Positions 28,364 to 37,089 are shown, counted from the first letter of the stretch. The stretch is DNA of 37,209 bases from Pseudomonadota bacterium (GCA_023416335.1 JAEZHY010000118.1:1-37209), one strand, 5' to 3'. Numbers and translations: made by a program. Notes: generated by a model not told the origin, from the sequence alone.

Positions 28364-30010
28364 TCAGGGTGCCCGGTACTTCTGGGCGCCTTCCGGAACC
28401 CACCAGTAAAGTGACGACATCCCCATCGGGTAAACCACTACGTTCTGAAATCTCCTGGAAACCGCCTCCAGTTCCTTGAGTGTAAAAAGAAAAGTATAGG
28501 GCTGTTCATCATGGATGATTTCCTGGAGCCGGTAATACATGCCGATCCGCTTGTCCTTGTCGAACTCTCTGCGTGCGTCTTCGATCAGCTTGTCGGCTTC
28601 AGCATTCTGGAACCCGACAAAATTGGACCCTTTTGACACGGCCTGCGATGAATGCCAAATCTGGTACGGATCGGACTCCCAACTGCTCGACCAGGCCAAC
28701 GTGCATGCATCGAAGTTATGTTCTTCGATTTTCTGCAGGAACACGGCCCACTCCAGTTTTCGTATGGTCATCCTTATGCCGAGTTCTTTCAGGTTCTCCT
28801 GGAGCATAGTCGTGATCTGTTCGGCGAATTTGGAGCCCGCCCTGATGGCAAATTCGAATTCAAAAGGCTTGCCGTCCTTCGATGAAAGAAAATTCTCACC
28901 ATTGCGATAATCCCAACCGGCTGATTTCAGCAGAGCGAGAGCCGCCTTGGGATCGTAAGGATATGGCTTCAGGCTCTTGTCGTATTCCGGGCTGTTTATA
29001 TAAAAAGGTCCATCCACGGTTGTCCCCAATCCGTAGAGTATTTTTTTAAGAAACAAATCCCGGTCTATCAGCATCGACATTGCCTGACGGACCCTCCTGT
29101 CGGCAAAAATCGGCCTGCGCATATTCCAGCCAATGTAGGAATAAGTGGGCAGATAGTAACTGAGTTTCTGGAAATTTTCCTCGAATCGCTTGCTCTGTGT
29201 CTGTTTCTCCCACTGGATGGGGCGCAGGACCATTTCGTCCAGACCGCCCTGTTTGAGCACCTGCAGGGCTACGGCATGTTCCGTGATGATTTTGAAGACA
29301 ATCCTGTCGATGGCAGGCTTATCACCCCAATATGATTCGTTTCGAACAAGCACGACTTCCTTGCCCGTATCCCAACGAAGCAGTTTATACGGACCGGTCC
29401 CGACCGGGTTTCGGCCGATCGGGTGCACGTTGAAATCCTCGCCGGGCTTAAAAAGATGGGCCGGCACAATGGGCATCCCGCCGCAGAACTCCAGGGCTTT
29501 GAAATAGGGTATTCGATAGTGAAACCGGACCGTGTAGTCGTTAATGACGTCGAGCCTATCAATGTCCTGGTAATAGTTGCGCAGATGAGCCGAATCGACC
29601 TTGGGGTCGTTGATACGGTCGAACGAAAATTTGATGTCTTTTGCAGTGAAAGGCTCGCCGTCCTGCCACTTGATGCTCTTCTTCAGGTAAAAGGTGAATG
29701 TCAGATGATCGGGAGCAATCTCCCATCGGTCCGCAAGCTGCGGGACCAGTTCCATCGATCGCTCGTCTCTCTTGATTAGGGATTCATAAATAAATCCATC
29801 GACGCTGGAAGCAGAGGCGTCAGTGGCGGTGATGGGATTCAGCGTACCCGGTTCGGCGGCCATGTGCGTAACAAGCCAGTCTCCAAAAACTCTTCCGGGC
29901 GGCTGTATCACCTCGTTTACGGCGCCTGCGCAGGGAGCGAACACGAACGAAAATGAAAGGCAAAAACACAGAATTGCGACGGACAGCCCTCCGCCTTTCC
30001 CATATCTCAT
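28364..30010 (-). CDS. Extracellular solute-binding protein, family 5 (peptide-binding)
   Basis: The periplasmic receptor of the ABC importer, in the DppA/OppA/NikA family. After a Sec signal peptide (about residues 1-29, ending CAGA before VNEV), the protein follows the family pattern: GTLNPITATDASASSVDGFIYESLI, WQDGEPFTAKDIKFSFDRINDP and NPVGTGPYKLLRWD. The start at 30010 is chosen because AGGAAGGG lies about 10 bases upstream, it gives a proper signal peptide, and a promoter at 30071-30099 lies 54 bases upstream. A longer in-frame start at 30214 would place the promoter inside the gene. It is the first gene of the ten-gene leftward unit. Confidence 0.93.
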   Translation of the reverse strand: MRYGKGGGLSVAILCFCLSFSFVFAPCAGAVNEVIQPPGRVFGDWLVTHMAAEPGTLNPITATDASASSVDGFIYESLIKRDERSMELVPQLADRWEIAPDHLTFTFYLKKSIKWQDGEPFTAKDIKFSFDRINDPKVDSAHLRNYYQDIDRLDVINDYTVRFHYRIPYFKALEFCGGMPIVPAHLFKPGEDFNVHPIGRNPVGTGPYKLLRWDTGKEVVLVRNESYWGDKPAIDRIVFKIITEHAVALQVLKQGGLDEMVLRPIQWEKQTQSKRFEENFQKLSYYLPTYSYIGWNMRRPIFADRRVRQAMSMLIDRDLFLKKILYGLGTTVDGPFYINSPEYDKSLKPYPYDPKAALALLKSAGWDYRNGENFLSSKDGKPFEFEFAIRAGSKFAEQITTMLQENLKELGIRMTIRKLEWAVFLQKIEEHNFDACTLAWSSSWESDPYQIWHSSQAVSKGSNFVGFQNAEADKLIEDARREFDKDKRIGMYYRLQEIIHDEQPYTFLFTLKELEAVSRRFQNVVVYPMGMSSLYWWVPEGAQKYRAP

Positions 30011-30070
30011 GAAGAAGCAAACCCTTCCTGCATCGTCAGATTCAGCAGGGATAATCCCCTGTGAGGGAAG

Positions 30071-30099
30071 GTTATATCCAATAATCCCGGGCTTATCAA
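30071..30099 (-). promoter_or_regulatory. Sigma-70 promoter of the binding-protein operon
   Basis: On the minus strand TTGATA (30099-30094) is followed after 17 bases by TATAAC (30076-30071), each one base from consensus. Transcription should start near 30064. This fixes the start codon of the downstream gene at 30010. Confidence 0.65.
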
Positions 30100-30200
30100 T
30101 TCCGATAGCGGAATGAAACTGAATATTTGGAAGCCTTTTCCTCAGTCCGGCTTTCATTTTCGTCTCGGGAGATCGTTGCTCCGCCATCGCGAGAAAACAA

Positions 30201-30236
30201 AAAACCCCTCTCACAAAAGCTGCAAAAGGGGGTTTT
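30201..30236 (-). terminator. Rho-independent terminator of the small acidic gene
   Basis: AAAACCCC (30201-30208) pairs with GGGGTTTT (30229-30236). On the minus strand the stem is followed by a long T-rich run, the usual form. It lies 20 bases after the stop of the gene at 30257 and separates it from the binding-protein operon. Confidence 0.8.
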
Positions 30237-30256
30237 CAGGCAATACGGGCGTCGAA

Positions 30257-30484
30257 CTACAGAGCTTTGACGTCGATATTCCGAATGAATTCCTTCACAT
30301 TTTTCATCAGGAGTTCGATCTTCTCCTCACGGTTCACATCCGCCGCATCCTTCGAAATATCGGCGGTCGGAACCGCAGGCACGACCTGGTCAACAGGAAC
30401 CGATTCGATCTTATCAGCCTCTATATTCAGATTATCAGCCTGGCTGCCTATCAGATAATCAACATTATCAAATTTCTCTCTCAT
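30257..30484 (-). CDS. Small acidic protein of unknown function
   Basis: I do not recognise this 75-residue product. It begins MREKFDNVDYLIGSQADNLN, is rich in Asp, Glu and Val, has a central Pro-containing segment (PVDQVVPAVPTADIS) and ends in a likely helix (REEKIELLMKNVKEFIRNI). No signal peptide or membrane segment is seen. The start at 30484 has GAGGGAGGAG 5 bases upstream; the in-frame start at 30541 lacks one and would include the promoter. Promoter and terminator frame it as an independent single-gene unit, which supports that it is real. Confidence 0.7.
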   Translation of the reverse strand: MREKFDNVDYLIGSQADNLNIEADKIESVPVDQVVPAVPTADISKDAADVNREEKIELLMKNVKEFIRNIDVKAL

Positions 30485-30524
30485 GGCACTCCTCCCTCGG
30501 CACGTGATGATGATAACTCGGGTG

Positions 30525-30553
30525 ATGATAATTATCCTCATATGTGGTGTAAA
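30525..30553 (-). promoter_or_regulatory. Sigma-70 promoter of the small acidic gene
   Basis: On the minus strand TTTACA (30553-30548) and TATCAT (30530-30525) are 17 bases apart and each one base from consensus. Two direct repeats of TGATGATAA (30508-30516, 30523-30531) cover the -10 and start region and could be a regulator site. Confidence 0.55.
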
Positions 30554-30724
30554 GCACTGCCGTGCCTATTTTTTCACTTTTTGTCACGATTCTTTTCGGG
30601 CAAGACTGGGCACAACTTTTCACTTGCCCCTTTTTCCGATAATTGTATTGTACTATTGTAACCTGATCTTCGGCTATATTCAAAATAACGGCCGCTTTCC
30701 ATTCCCGCTTGAGAGGAGTTTTGC

Positions 30725-30946
30725 ATGCAGCTCGTTGAAGGTCAAAAGTATTGCCTGCCGAATGGGGAAAAGGTCACTGCAAAACAGGTGGAAGGTAAAT
30801 TTATCCTCGAATTCAAAAGGCAATACAGGGCTCCTTTCGCAGTCGGTGACGACGGAAGGCTTTTTTTGCGGGGAGAGGCCACCAGCTTCACGGTGGATTC
30901 GCTGACCCCGGACGACTCGGACCCACTGATGCCGGAGCAGCCGTAA
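30725..30946 (+). CDS. Small protein of unknown function
   Basis: The 73-residue product is not recognised. It reads MQLVEGQKYCLPNGEKVTAK, then a likely beta-rich body with EFKRQYRAPFAVGDDGRLFL, and ends in an acidic, Pro-rich tail (LTPDDSDPLMPEQP). No signal or membrane segment. GAGAGGAG lies 7 bases before the ATG, which is good evidence of translation. It is divergent from the small acidic gene across about 240 bases. Confidence 0.6.
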   Translation: MQLVEGQKYCLPNGEKVTAKQVEGKFILEFKRQYRAPFAVGDDGRLFLRGEATSFTVDSLTPDDSDPLMPEQP

Positions 30947-31029
30947 GCTCTGACAAGTGCCGATAAAACCCCGTCCGGAACCGTTTGCTATTTCCAGGGC
31001 CCGCCGATGCCGCTATTTACCGGGTCCCA

Positions 31030-31058
31030 TTGACACTTTTGGATACGGCGGTTAGTCT
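31030..31058 (+). promoter_or_regulatory. Putative gspG promoter
   Basis: TTGACA (31030-31035), 17 bases, then TAGTCT (31053-31058). The -35 is perfect and the -10 is weak. It sits about 90 bases before the preferred gspG start. Confidence 0.4.
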
Positions 31059-31148
31059 TAACGCAATCGCACAAACGCAGGTATGAACCCAAACCGAAAA
31101 TCCCTTACCGCGGCAAAATCCAACCTAAATGCTAAATGGAGCCGAAGC

Positions 31149-31592
31149 ATGTTTCCAAACAGGTTTTCTCGAAAGAGAGGGGAAAGAGCATCCGAAAAAG
31201 GCTTTACCCTGATCGAGCTTTTGATCGTTATGATCATCCTCAGCCTGCTGGCTGCCCTGGTCGCCCCGAAGATGTTCCAGAAGATCGGCACTTCCAAGCA
31301 GAAGGCGGCAAAAACCCAGATAGCCCTCCTGGGTGGGGCTCTCGATCAATTCCGGCTGGATGCGGGAAGATATCCTTCCACACAGGAAGGCCTTGAAGCC
31401 CTCAGGAAAAATCCCGGGCTCGACCACTGGGATGGCCCCTATCTCCCGAAAGAAATCCCCAACGATCCGTGGGACAAAGCATATATATACCGCTGCCCGG
31501 GCGAACATGGCGACTATGATCTCGTATCACTGGGCGCCGACGGTCAGGAAGGCGGCGATGGCGAAAATGCCGACGTGGTGAGTTGGAACTAG
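31149..31592 (+). CDS. gspG: Type II secretion major pseudopilin GspG
   Basis: GspG is the main subunit of the periplasmic pseudopilus of type II secretion. The 147-residue product has a basic leader, the prepilin peptidase site KG before FTLIELLIVMIILSLLAALV (cleavage before Phe, Glu at +5), and the family C-terminal region QTALDQFRLDAGRYPST-like, ending with DPWDKAYIYRCPGEHGDYDL and LGADGQEGGDGENAD, the calcium-site loop. I prefer ATG 31149, which has GGAG 8 bases upstream and gives a short leader; ATG 31083 would make an unusually long leader. No other secretion gene is beside it, so it is an orphan here. Confidence 0.94.
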   Translation: MFPNRFSRKRGERASEKGFTLIELLIVMIILSLLAALVAPKMFQKIGTSKQKAAKTQIALLGGALDQFRLDAGRYPSTQEGLEALRKNPGLDHWDGPYLPKEIPNDPWDKAYIYRCPGEHGDYDLVSLGADGQEGGDGENADVVSWN

Positions 31593-31642
31593 CGCTTTTA
31601 GCCGGTCCCTCATACAAAATTCGAAGCATCTGAACCTGGAAG

Positions 31643-31684
31643 ACCTCCTGCGAACCGATAGATCGGCTTGTAAGGAGGTTTTTA
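31643..31684 (+). terminator. Rho-independent terminator of gspG
   Basis: ACCTCCT (31643-31649) pairs with AGGAGGT (31673-31679), with an inner CCGAT/ATCGG stem, and TTTTT follows. It is about 50 bases past the gspG stop. Confidence 0.8.
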
Positions 31685-31737
31685 CTTTCGGGGGTTTCAA
31701 GCCGTTCAAGCTCAGGGGCTTGTTGCCGGACAAGTTA

Positions 31738-31783
31738 ACGGTGGGCACGGTAGGGTCGGCACGAGCTTTACCGTGCCCACCGT
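31738..31783. repeat. GTGGGCAC palindromic repeat 1
   Basis: A perfect 15-bp inverted repeat, ACGGTGGGCACGGTA (31738-31752) and TACCGTGCCCACCGT (31769-31783), around a 16-base loop. The same GTGGGCAC core recurs at 31876-31911 and at 37015-37071. Confidence 0.8.
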
Positions 31784-31875
31784 CCATCTCCTGTGACAAG
31801 TCTCAGAAAACCGGCCCACCCCGTTCACCGAATTAACTCCGATCTCCGGGATCACCGGCACACCGGGATGGCCGG

Positions 31876-31911
31876 ACGGTGGGCACCCCAAAAACTGGGG
31901 GTACCCACCGT
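31876..31911. repeat. GTGGGCAC palindromic repeat 2
   Basis: ACGGTGGGCACCCCA (31876-31890) pairs with TGGGGGTACCCACCGT (31896-31911), with one mismatch and one bulge, around a 5-base loop. It is a second member of the family about 95 bases from the first. Confidence 0.75.
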
Positions 31912-32049
31912 ACACTGGCTGCCGCTATTCCAGGCAACTATGGCGGCATCCCCCGCAAGGTCCTCACAGAAGATGGCCAACCTCGGCAAGCCTCATTGCC
32001 GGTTGACAGCCTGTCCCATCACTTGTAGTCTCTGCCTGATAATTCCCAT

Positions 32050-33168
32050 TTGACTAAAACTAATCCCATTTCAAAATCAACAGACACTAATAAACAGGGC
32101 TGTCGGAACAGCAAGACCTATAGCATTATCTACCTTGGAGCATTGTACTCCTTCTTTTTTTTCCTCGCATTCTTCCTGTTTGTTCAGGCAATCTGCAAAG
32201 ATCTGAACATTTATTCTCAATTCTCTGTATGTCTTCTTGCCGGGCTCATCTACTCGGACTCGCTTTTCATTACCTATTTCAATCGTTTCACCAGGAGCCG
32301 GTTTTCCTCATTACTTTCCTGCTCTTTATGTCCGTAATAATTCGCAAATCCATTTCTTCCGTCTTGCCTGAAATACTCGTATTCAGCGCTTCCGTTTCCA
32401 GGATTCAAAATCTCATTTTCTCGATTTTTTACGCATTCCCTTTTTTTGCAAATGCCCGCCGAATAAAATTTGTGCTTATCCTTGTGATCCTCTCTCTCGT
32501 TCTGGTCTGGACCGGATCCAGCCGCACGAGAGAACAAAGCATTTTCAACAGTTACTTCAACGGCGTGCTCGTAAACCATCCGATCAGGGAAAAGGCCCTT
32601 GCGGATTTCCGTCTGCACCGGGAGGAATATCTGAACTTTGTCGGAAAGAGCTACTGGGACGTATTTACGGAAAACGCAGCCAATAAGGATATCAGGAAGG
32701 ATTTTTATTCGAAGGTAACCCTGACAAAAATAGGCCTCTACTATGCGCGGAACCCCAAACTGCTCTTCTCAAAGTTGTCCCACGCATTCACATATATCAG
32801 ATCAACCGATCCTAGGAGCGACTCGCCGGCAAATTATTCAAGGGAATACGGGGAAAAAGCGCTACACGGGCATCACTTTTTTCTCTCGTAATATGGGAGT
32901 ACTAACGATCGTTATTCCGATCATCGCAGTCGTTTCGATGATTCTCAGCCTCTTCGGCAAAAGACTCAGCGAGTTTTTCACCACGATAGTCCTTTTTGCC
33001 GCCCTGCCGCTGACAATCGTTTCCTGTATCGTCTGCGAAGGGTTCAGGGACTTTTCCCAGCGCCTGTTCCCGTTTTATTCGGTCCTTGCCGTGGTATTCA
33101 CCGTGTGCACGGGCAACATGCTCCGGCACCTGCCTTCCGGAGCAAGACAACCCGCTCGCTCTCAATAA
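32050..33168 (+). pseudogene. Membrane-protein gene broken by two frameshifts
   Basis: Three reading frames together look like one protein of about 370 residues. The first (from 32050, TTG start uncertain) gives two hydrophobic segments, including YSIIYLGALYSFFFFLAFFL. The second (to 32891) gives several more (FLLFMSVII, KFVLILVILSLVLVWTG) and then a polar domain of about 110 residues beginning SSRTREQSIFNSYFNGVLV. The third (to 33168) gives three further helices (VLTIVIPIIAVVSMI, TIVLFAALPLTIVSCIV, FYSVLAVVFTV). The breaks fall near 32282-32300 and in or near the six-T run 32877-32882. A run of eight T lies at 32155-32162. I do not recognise the family. It could be a decayed gene, a phase-variable gene, or sequencing errors. 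Confidence 0.6.
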
Positions 33169-34997
33169 CTGCCGGCTTCCGCTTCAGCCGGTTCGCGAAT
33201 CTCCCTGATGGAACCGTTCTGCAGCATCTGAAGGTGATAGTACAACCCGCCTTGTTCCATAAGGCTCTGATGAGTGCCCTTCTCAACAATCCGACCATGG
33301 TCGATTACGATGATCTGGTCCGAACGCCTGATGGTCGAAAGCCGATGAGCGATAATGATGCTCGTACGGTTCGACATTACGGCCCCGATCGCTTTTTCGA
33401 TCAGCATTTCGGTTTCCGTGTCCACGTTCGAAGTAGCTTCGTCGAGAATCAGAATCCTGGGACTGCGCGCCAGCACCCTGGCAAATGCCAATAACTGTTT
33501 CTGGCCGGCGGAGAGATCCATCCCCCCCTCGCCTATTTGCGTTTCGAGCCCGTCAGGCAAGCTCTCCACAAGGGCCGAGAGCTGCGACATGCGGACGATC
33601 CGATCGACCTCCGATTTTGGCAGGTCGCGATCCAGCAGGATATTCTCTCTGATCGACCCCGGTACAATGAAAATGTCCTGCATGACGAGTCCGATCTGCC
33701 CGCGCAGCCACTTCGGATCGAGCCGCCCGGTATCGACACCGTCCAGGAGAATCTTTCCTCCCTCCGGATCATAGAACCTTTCGAGCAGATTTATGAGGGT
33801 GGTCTTACCGGACCCGGTCGCCCCCACTACGGCGAGTGTCTCTCCGGCTTTCACTTCAAACGAGATGTCCTTTATAACCGGCCTGCCGGGCTCATATGAA
33901 AACATCACGTTCTCGAAAGTTATGCGTCCCGCTGAGTTGCCTACCGCTACGGGGTCAACGACAGGAGGAGCATAATCCTCCGTTTCGAGAAGCTGGAAGA
34001 TCCTTTCGGCGGATGCCATGGCGGATTGAACGATCGTATATTTCTGGGAAAATTCGCGAATCGGCTGAAAAAAGAGCCTCATGTACGATATGAACGCGAC
34101 CAGCACGCCAATGGTCATGTAGTTTTTCAGGACCTGCTCACCTCCGTACCAGATTATGAGTGCGAGTGAGACGGAACTCATCACTTCGATTACCGGAACG
34201 AATATTCCAAAAACCCTTATCTGGTACATCGCGGCATCGAAATATTTTCCGTTCAGCCCCATGAACCGTTTGTGCGCGTCCCGCTCCCTCAGGAAAAGCT
34301 GAATGATGGAGATCCCGGAAACCGCTTCCTGAAGAAATGCATTGATGCTCGCCAGGTGTGCGCGGATTCTCCGGAAGGCCGCGCGGCTGAGCCTCCCGAA
34401 GGAGAGCGTTATCAGGACCATGATGGGAAAGGTGAGCGCCAGAAGCAGCGCAAGCCGTCGATCCATCCAGAAAAGCATGCCCAGAATGCCCACCAGCCTT
34501 ATTCCCTCGTTGAAAAGGGTGATGATCACTGAAGTGAACATTTCATACATGTTCTGAATATCGTTCGTATGGCGGGTAACAAGCCTGCCGACCCTGTGTT
34601 GGCCGAAGAAGGAGAGATTGAGCCTGATCACGTGAGTGAAAAGGTGCTGGCGCAGGTCGTGCATGATCCTCTGGCCGGTCCATTCCAGTGCTATCACCTG
34701 GAAGAAGTTGGCCACAAATCCGGACACGATCACCGCAACAAACAGTGCAGCAATCCAGGCCACCCCATGGAGCCGCTCGGGTTGGGCAAGAGCATCGTTT
34801 AGTATATACTTGTCCATCGCGATCTGTACCAGCTTCGGCCATGTGAGGCTTGCGCCGGTAATTATGAAAGAGAGCCCGACTGCGACAAGGACCCACCTCC
34901 ATTGCGGGACTATAAACCGCAGCAGTCGCCGCCACAGGCTGAAATCCCCTGCGTATCGCGATATTTCTTCTTCAAATTGTTCCTGGTCCTGATGCAT
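33162..34997 (-). CDS. ABC exporter half-transporter, catalytic-type subunit
   Basis: A fused membrane-plus-ATPase exporter of 611 residues, MsbA/multidrug type, in the inner membrane. Six transmembrane helices precede the ATPase domain. Visible motifs are Walker A GATGSGKTT, the Q-loop in LVMQDIF, signature LSAGQ (not the usual LSGGQ), Walker B with catalytic Glu (ILILDEATSNVD) and the H-loop IIIAHRLST. It starts 20 bases after the neighbouring exporter gene stops, so the two are made together and probably form a heterodimer. The changed signature would lie opposite the changed Walker B of the partner, the arrangement known for TM287/288 and BmrCD. The substrate is unknown. Confidence 0.93.
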   Translation of the reverse strand: MHQDQEQFEEEISRYAGDFSLWRRLLRFIVPQWRWVLVAVGLSFIITGASLTWPKLVQIAMDKYILNDALAQPERLHGVAWIAALFVAVIVSGFVANFFQVIALEWTGQRIMHDLRQHLFTHVIRLNLSFFGQHRVGRLVTRHTNDIQNMYEMFTSVIITLFNEGIRLVGILGMLFWMDRRLALLLALTFPIMVLITLSFGRLSRAAFRRIRAHLASINAFLQEAVSGISIIQLFLRERDAHKRFMGLNGKYFDAAMYQIRVFGIFVPVIEVMSSVSLALIIWYGGEQVLKNYMTIGVLVAFISYMRLFFQPIREFSQKYTIVQSAMASAERIFQLLETEDYAPPVVDPVAVGNSAGRITFENVMFSYEPGRPVIKDISFEVKAGETLAVVGATGSGKTTLINLLERFYDPEGGKILLDGVDTGRLDPKWLRGQIGLVMQDIFIVPGSIRENILLDRDLPKSEVDRIVRMSQLSALVESLPDGLETQIGEGGMDLSAGQKQLLAFARVLARSPRILILDEATSNVDTETEMLIEKAIGAVMSNRTSIIIAHRLSTIRRSDQIIVIDHGRIVEKGTHQSLMEQGGLYYHLQMLQNGSIREIREPAEAEAGSY

Positions 34998-35017
34998 TTC
35001 CCGCTTTCATGAACAGC

Positions 35018-36802
35018 TCAGCTTCGACTGTACCCGCTGGTCTGGTGCCTGTAGATAGTTGCATAGAACGCATTCCGTTCGATCAATTCTTCGTGCTGAC
35101 CCCGATCGACGATTTTTCCTTCATCCATTACCACGATCTGGTCTGCATCGGCCAGAGGGGCTATGCGGTGGGAGACGACAATGCAGGTCTTCCCTTCCAG
35201 GTAAGAGGCAATGGATCGTATTATCGCGTGTTCCGTTTCCATATCGACAGCCGAGAGGCCGTCGTCGATTATTATTATGGGCCTGTCCAGGAGCAGCGCC
35301 CGCGCAATCGCCAGCCTCTGTCTCTGCCCGCCGGAGAGTTTTATGCCTCTTTCCCCTATCCTGGTCTGGTAACCTTCGGGAGTTGCGAGTATCTCGTCGT
35401 GGATGGCCGCGGCCCTGGCCACTCTTTCTATTTCTTCCGTTGTGGCGTCAGGCCTGCCAAGCGCAATATTGAACGCGATTGTATCCGAGAAAAGCACAAC
35501 CTCCTGCGGCACATAAGCTATGGCACTCCGCACCGAATCGAGGGACAGCAAATTGGCGTCAATGCCGTCATATAGAACGGTCCCGTCCGGAACCGCGTAA
35601 ACCCGTGCGAGGATGTTGCACAGCGTCGTCTTGCCCGCTCCCGTTCTGCCTACTATTCCAAGGAAGGTACCTTCCGGGATTGAAAGCTTTATTCCCCGAA
35701 GACTGGGAGCACCCTGCCCGGGATACCCAAACGACAAATCCCTGATGCGAATATCCCCGCCTTTGATCTCTCGTGAAACGGCATCGGCTCGTTCCCGCAG
35801 GGACGGCTCCTCATCGAGGAGCTTTTCGATCCGAGACAGTGACGTCATCCCGCGCTGGAACAGGTCCGCCACCCATCCCATAGCCATCATCGGCCATGTC
35901 ATAATGAAGAGATAGCTGATGAAGGCGACGAAATCACCAGCAGTGATACTCCCGGATATCGTCAGCCTGCCGCCAAACACGAGCACCAGGAGCATTCCGG
36001 TATTCGCAATAAAACCGGAAACGGGGAACAGCGTTCCGTATATCATCGAGAGTCTCACGTTGTTGCGGACGTATACTTCCCCCATTTCGCCGAAGCGCCT
36101 GGCCTGCAGTTCTTCCTGGTTGTATGCTTTAACGAGCCGAATTGAAGCGAAAGTCGATCGGGCAAACTCAGTGAGTACTGAAAACTGTTCCTGAACGCGT
36201 TTGAAACGCAGATGCAGACGGGAAGAAAGAATTCGGGTCAGGATCGCAAGAACGGGCATGGGTGCGATTGCAATTGCCGTCAGGCCGGGGTGGATATAGA
36301 GCATGAACCCGATGGCGGCCAATCCCATAAAGACGGCGTCCACGAAGGCGACCAGTCCCATACCGGAGGCGAGTTGTACTGCGGAAAGGTCGTTTGTTGC
36401 AAGGGCCATTACTTCGCCGGTAGTCGATTTTTGGAAGAATGACTTATCGAGGCGAAGCAAATGCGAAAACATTCTGTTCCGCAGCTCGATTTCCAGGATC
36501 CGTGAAAAACCGAGAATGAGATTACGCCAGATGAACCGGAAAAAGCCGATCACCAGCGCAATCGAAATAATCAGCAGGCCGCATTCGACCAGGTCACGCC
36601 GGGTCGCATGTCCCTGCTGCAGTCCGTCGACAGCCCACTTGACAACACGCGGAATGAACAACTGGAGCAGGTCGACCAGGACCAGGGCCAGAAAGCCGCC
36701 CGTCAGCCTGACGAAATGACGTCTGAAGTAAGGCGCAATAATCCGCGCGGACCGCCACGAACTCTCCGTTTCGGCGTTCTGGGAAACGGGACCGGAACTC
36801 AT
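35018..36802 (-). CDS. ABC exporter half-transporter with degenerate Walker B
   Basis: The partner exporter gene, 594 residues from ATG 36802. It has six transmembrane helices, Walker A GRTGAGKTT (385-393), signature LSGGQ (489-493) and H-loop with His545. The Walker B motif reads PIIIIDDGLSAVD: the residue after the metal-binding Asp, normally the catalytic Glu, is Asp514. That loss in one subunit, with a non-canonical signature in the other, is the mark of heterodimeric exporters with one weak ATP site. The start is uncertain, because TTG 36829 and GTG 36826 lie in frame and no position has a strong ribosome site. No promoter was identified with confidence. Confidence 0.9.
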   Translation of the reverse strand: MSSGPVSQNAETESSWRSARIIAPYFRRHFVRLTGGFLALVLVDLLQLFIPRVVKWAVDGLQQGHATRRDLVECGLLIISIALVIGFFRFIWRNLILGFSRILEIELRNRMFSHLLRLDKSFFQKSTTGEVMALATNDLSAVQLASGMGLVAFVDAVFMGLAAIGFMLYIHPGLTAIAIAPMPVLAILTRILSSRLHLRFKRVQEQFSVLTEFARSTFASIRLVKAYNQEELQARRFGEMGEVYVRNNVRLSMIYGTLFPVSGFIANTGMLLVLVFGGRLTISGSITAGDFVAFISYLFIMTWPMMAMGWVADLFQRGMTSLSRIEKLLDEEPSLRERADAVSREIKGGDIRIRDLSFGYPGQGAPSLRGIKLSIPEGTFLGIVGRTGAGKTTLCNILARVYAVPDGTVLYDGIDANLLSLDSVRSAIAYVPQEVVLFSDTIAFNIALGRPDATTEEIERVARAAAIHDEILATPEGYQTRIGERGIKLSGGQRQRLAIARALLLDRPIIIIDDGLSAVDMETEHAIIRSIASYLEGKTCIVVSHRIAPLADADQIVVMDEGKIVDRGQHEELIERNAFYATIYRHQTSGYSRS

Positions 36803-37014
36803 CTTCGAAAAACCGCCTCTCACCAACAATTCCCCGAGTTAGCTGAAAATACAGGCACAATCATATACTATAACCAGGTTTGGCTACTTTCCCACTTGTC
36901 GGCTTCATACATCGCCCAAATCCTTCCTGTCGGCAAGGGCATCTCTTATGAATTTCGATAATGGTACATGGTAAGCCGCGCGGGTGGGGGAGCGGAGCGG
37001 GGTAAAGCCTAATC

Positions 37015-37071
37015 GTGCCCACCGCACGCCCACTCGCACAGGGTTCATCGGGATGGAAGGATGGTGGGCAC
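37015..37071. repeat. Spaced GTGGGCAC inverted pair
   Basis: GTGCCCACC (37015-37023) and GGTGGGCAC (37063-37071) are exact complements, separated by 39 bases. The core matches the palindromes at 31738 and 31876. Confidence 0.6.
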
Positions 37072-37089
37072 CCCTGAAGGCCCAATGCT

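Larger units (their letters stand above)
31685..32049. other. Intergenic region with GTGGGCAC palindromes
   Basis: No gene is supported. Besides the two palindromic repeats listed separately I see nothing that I can identify. Confidence 0.5.
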
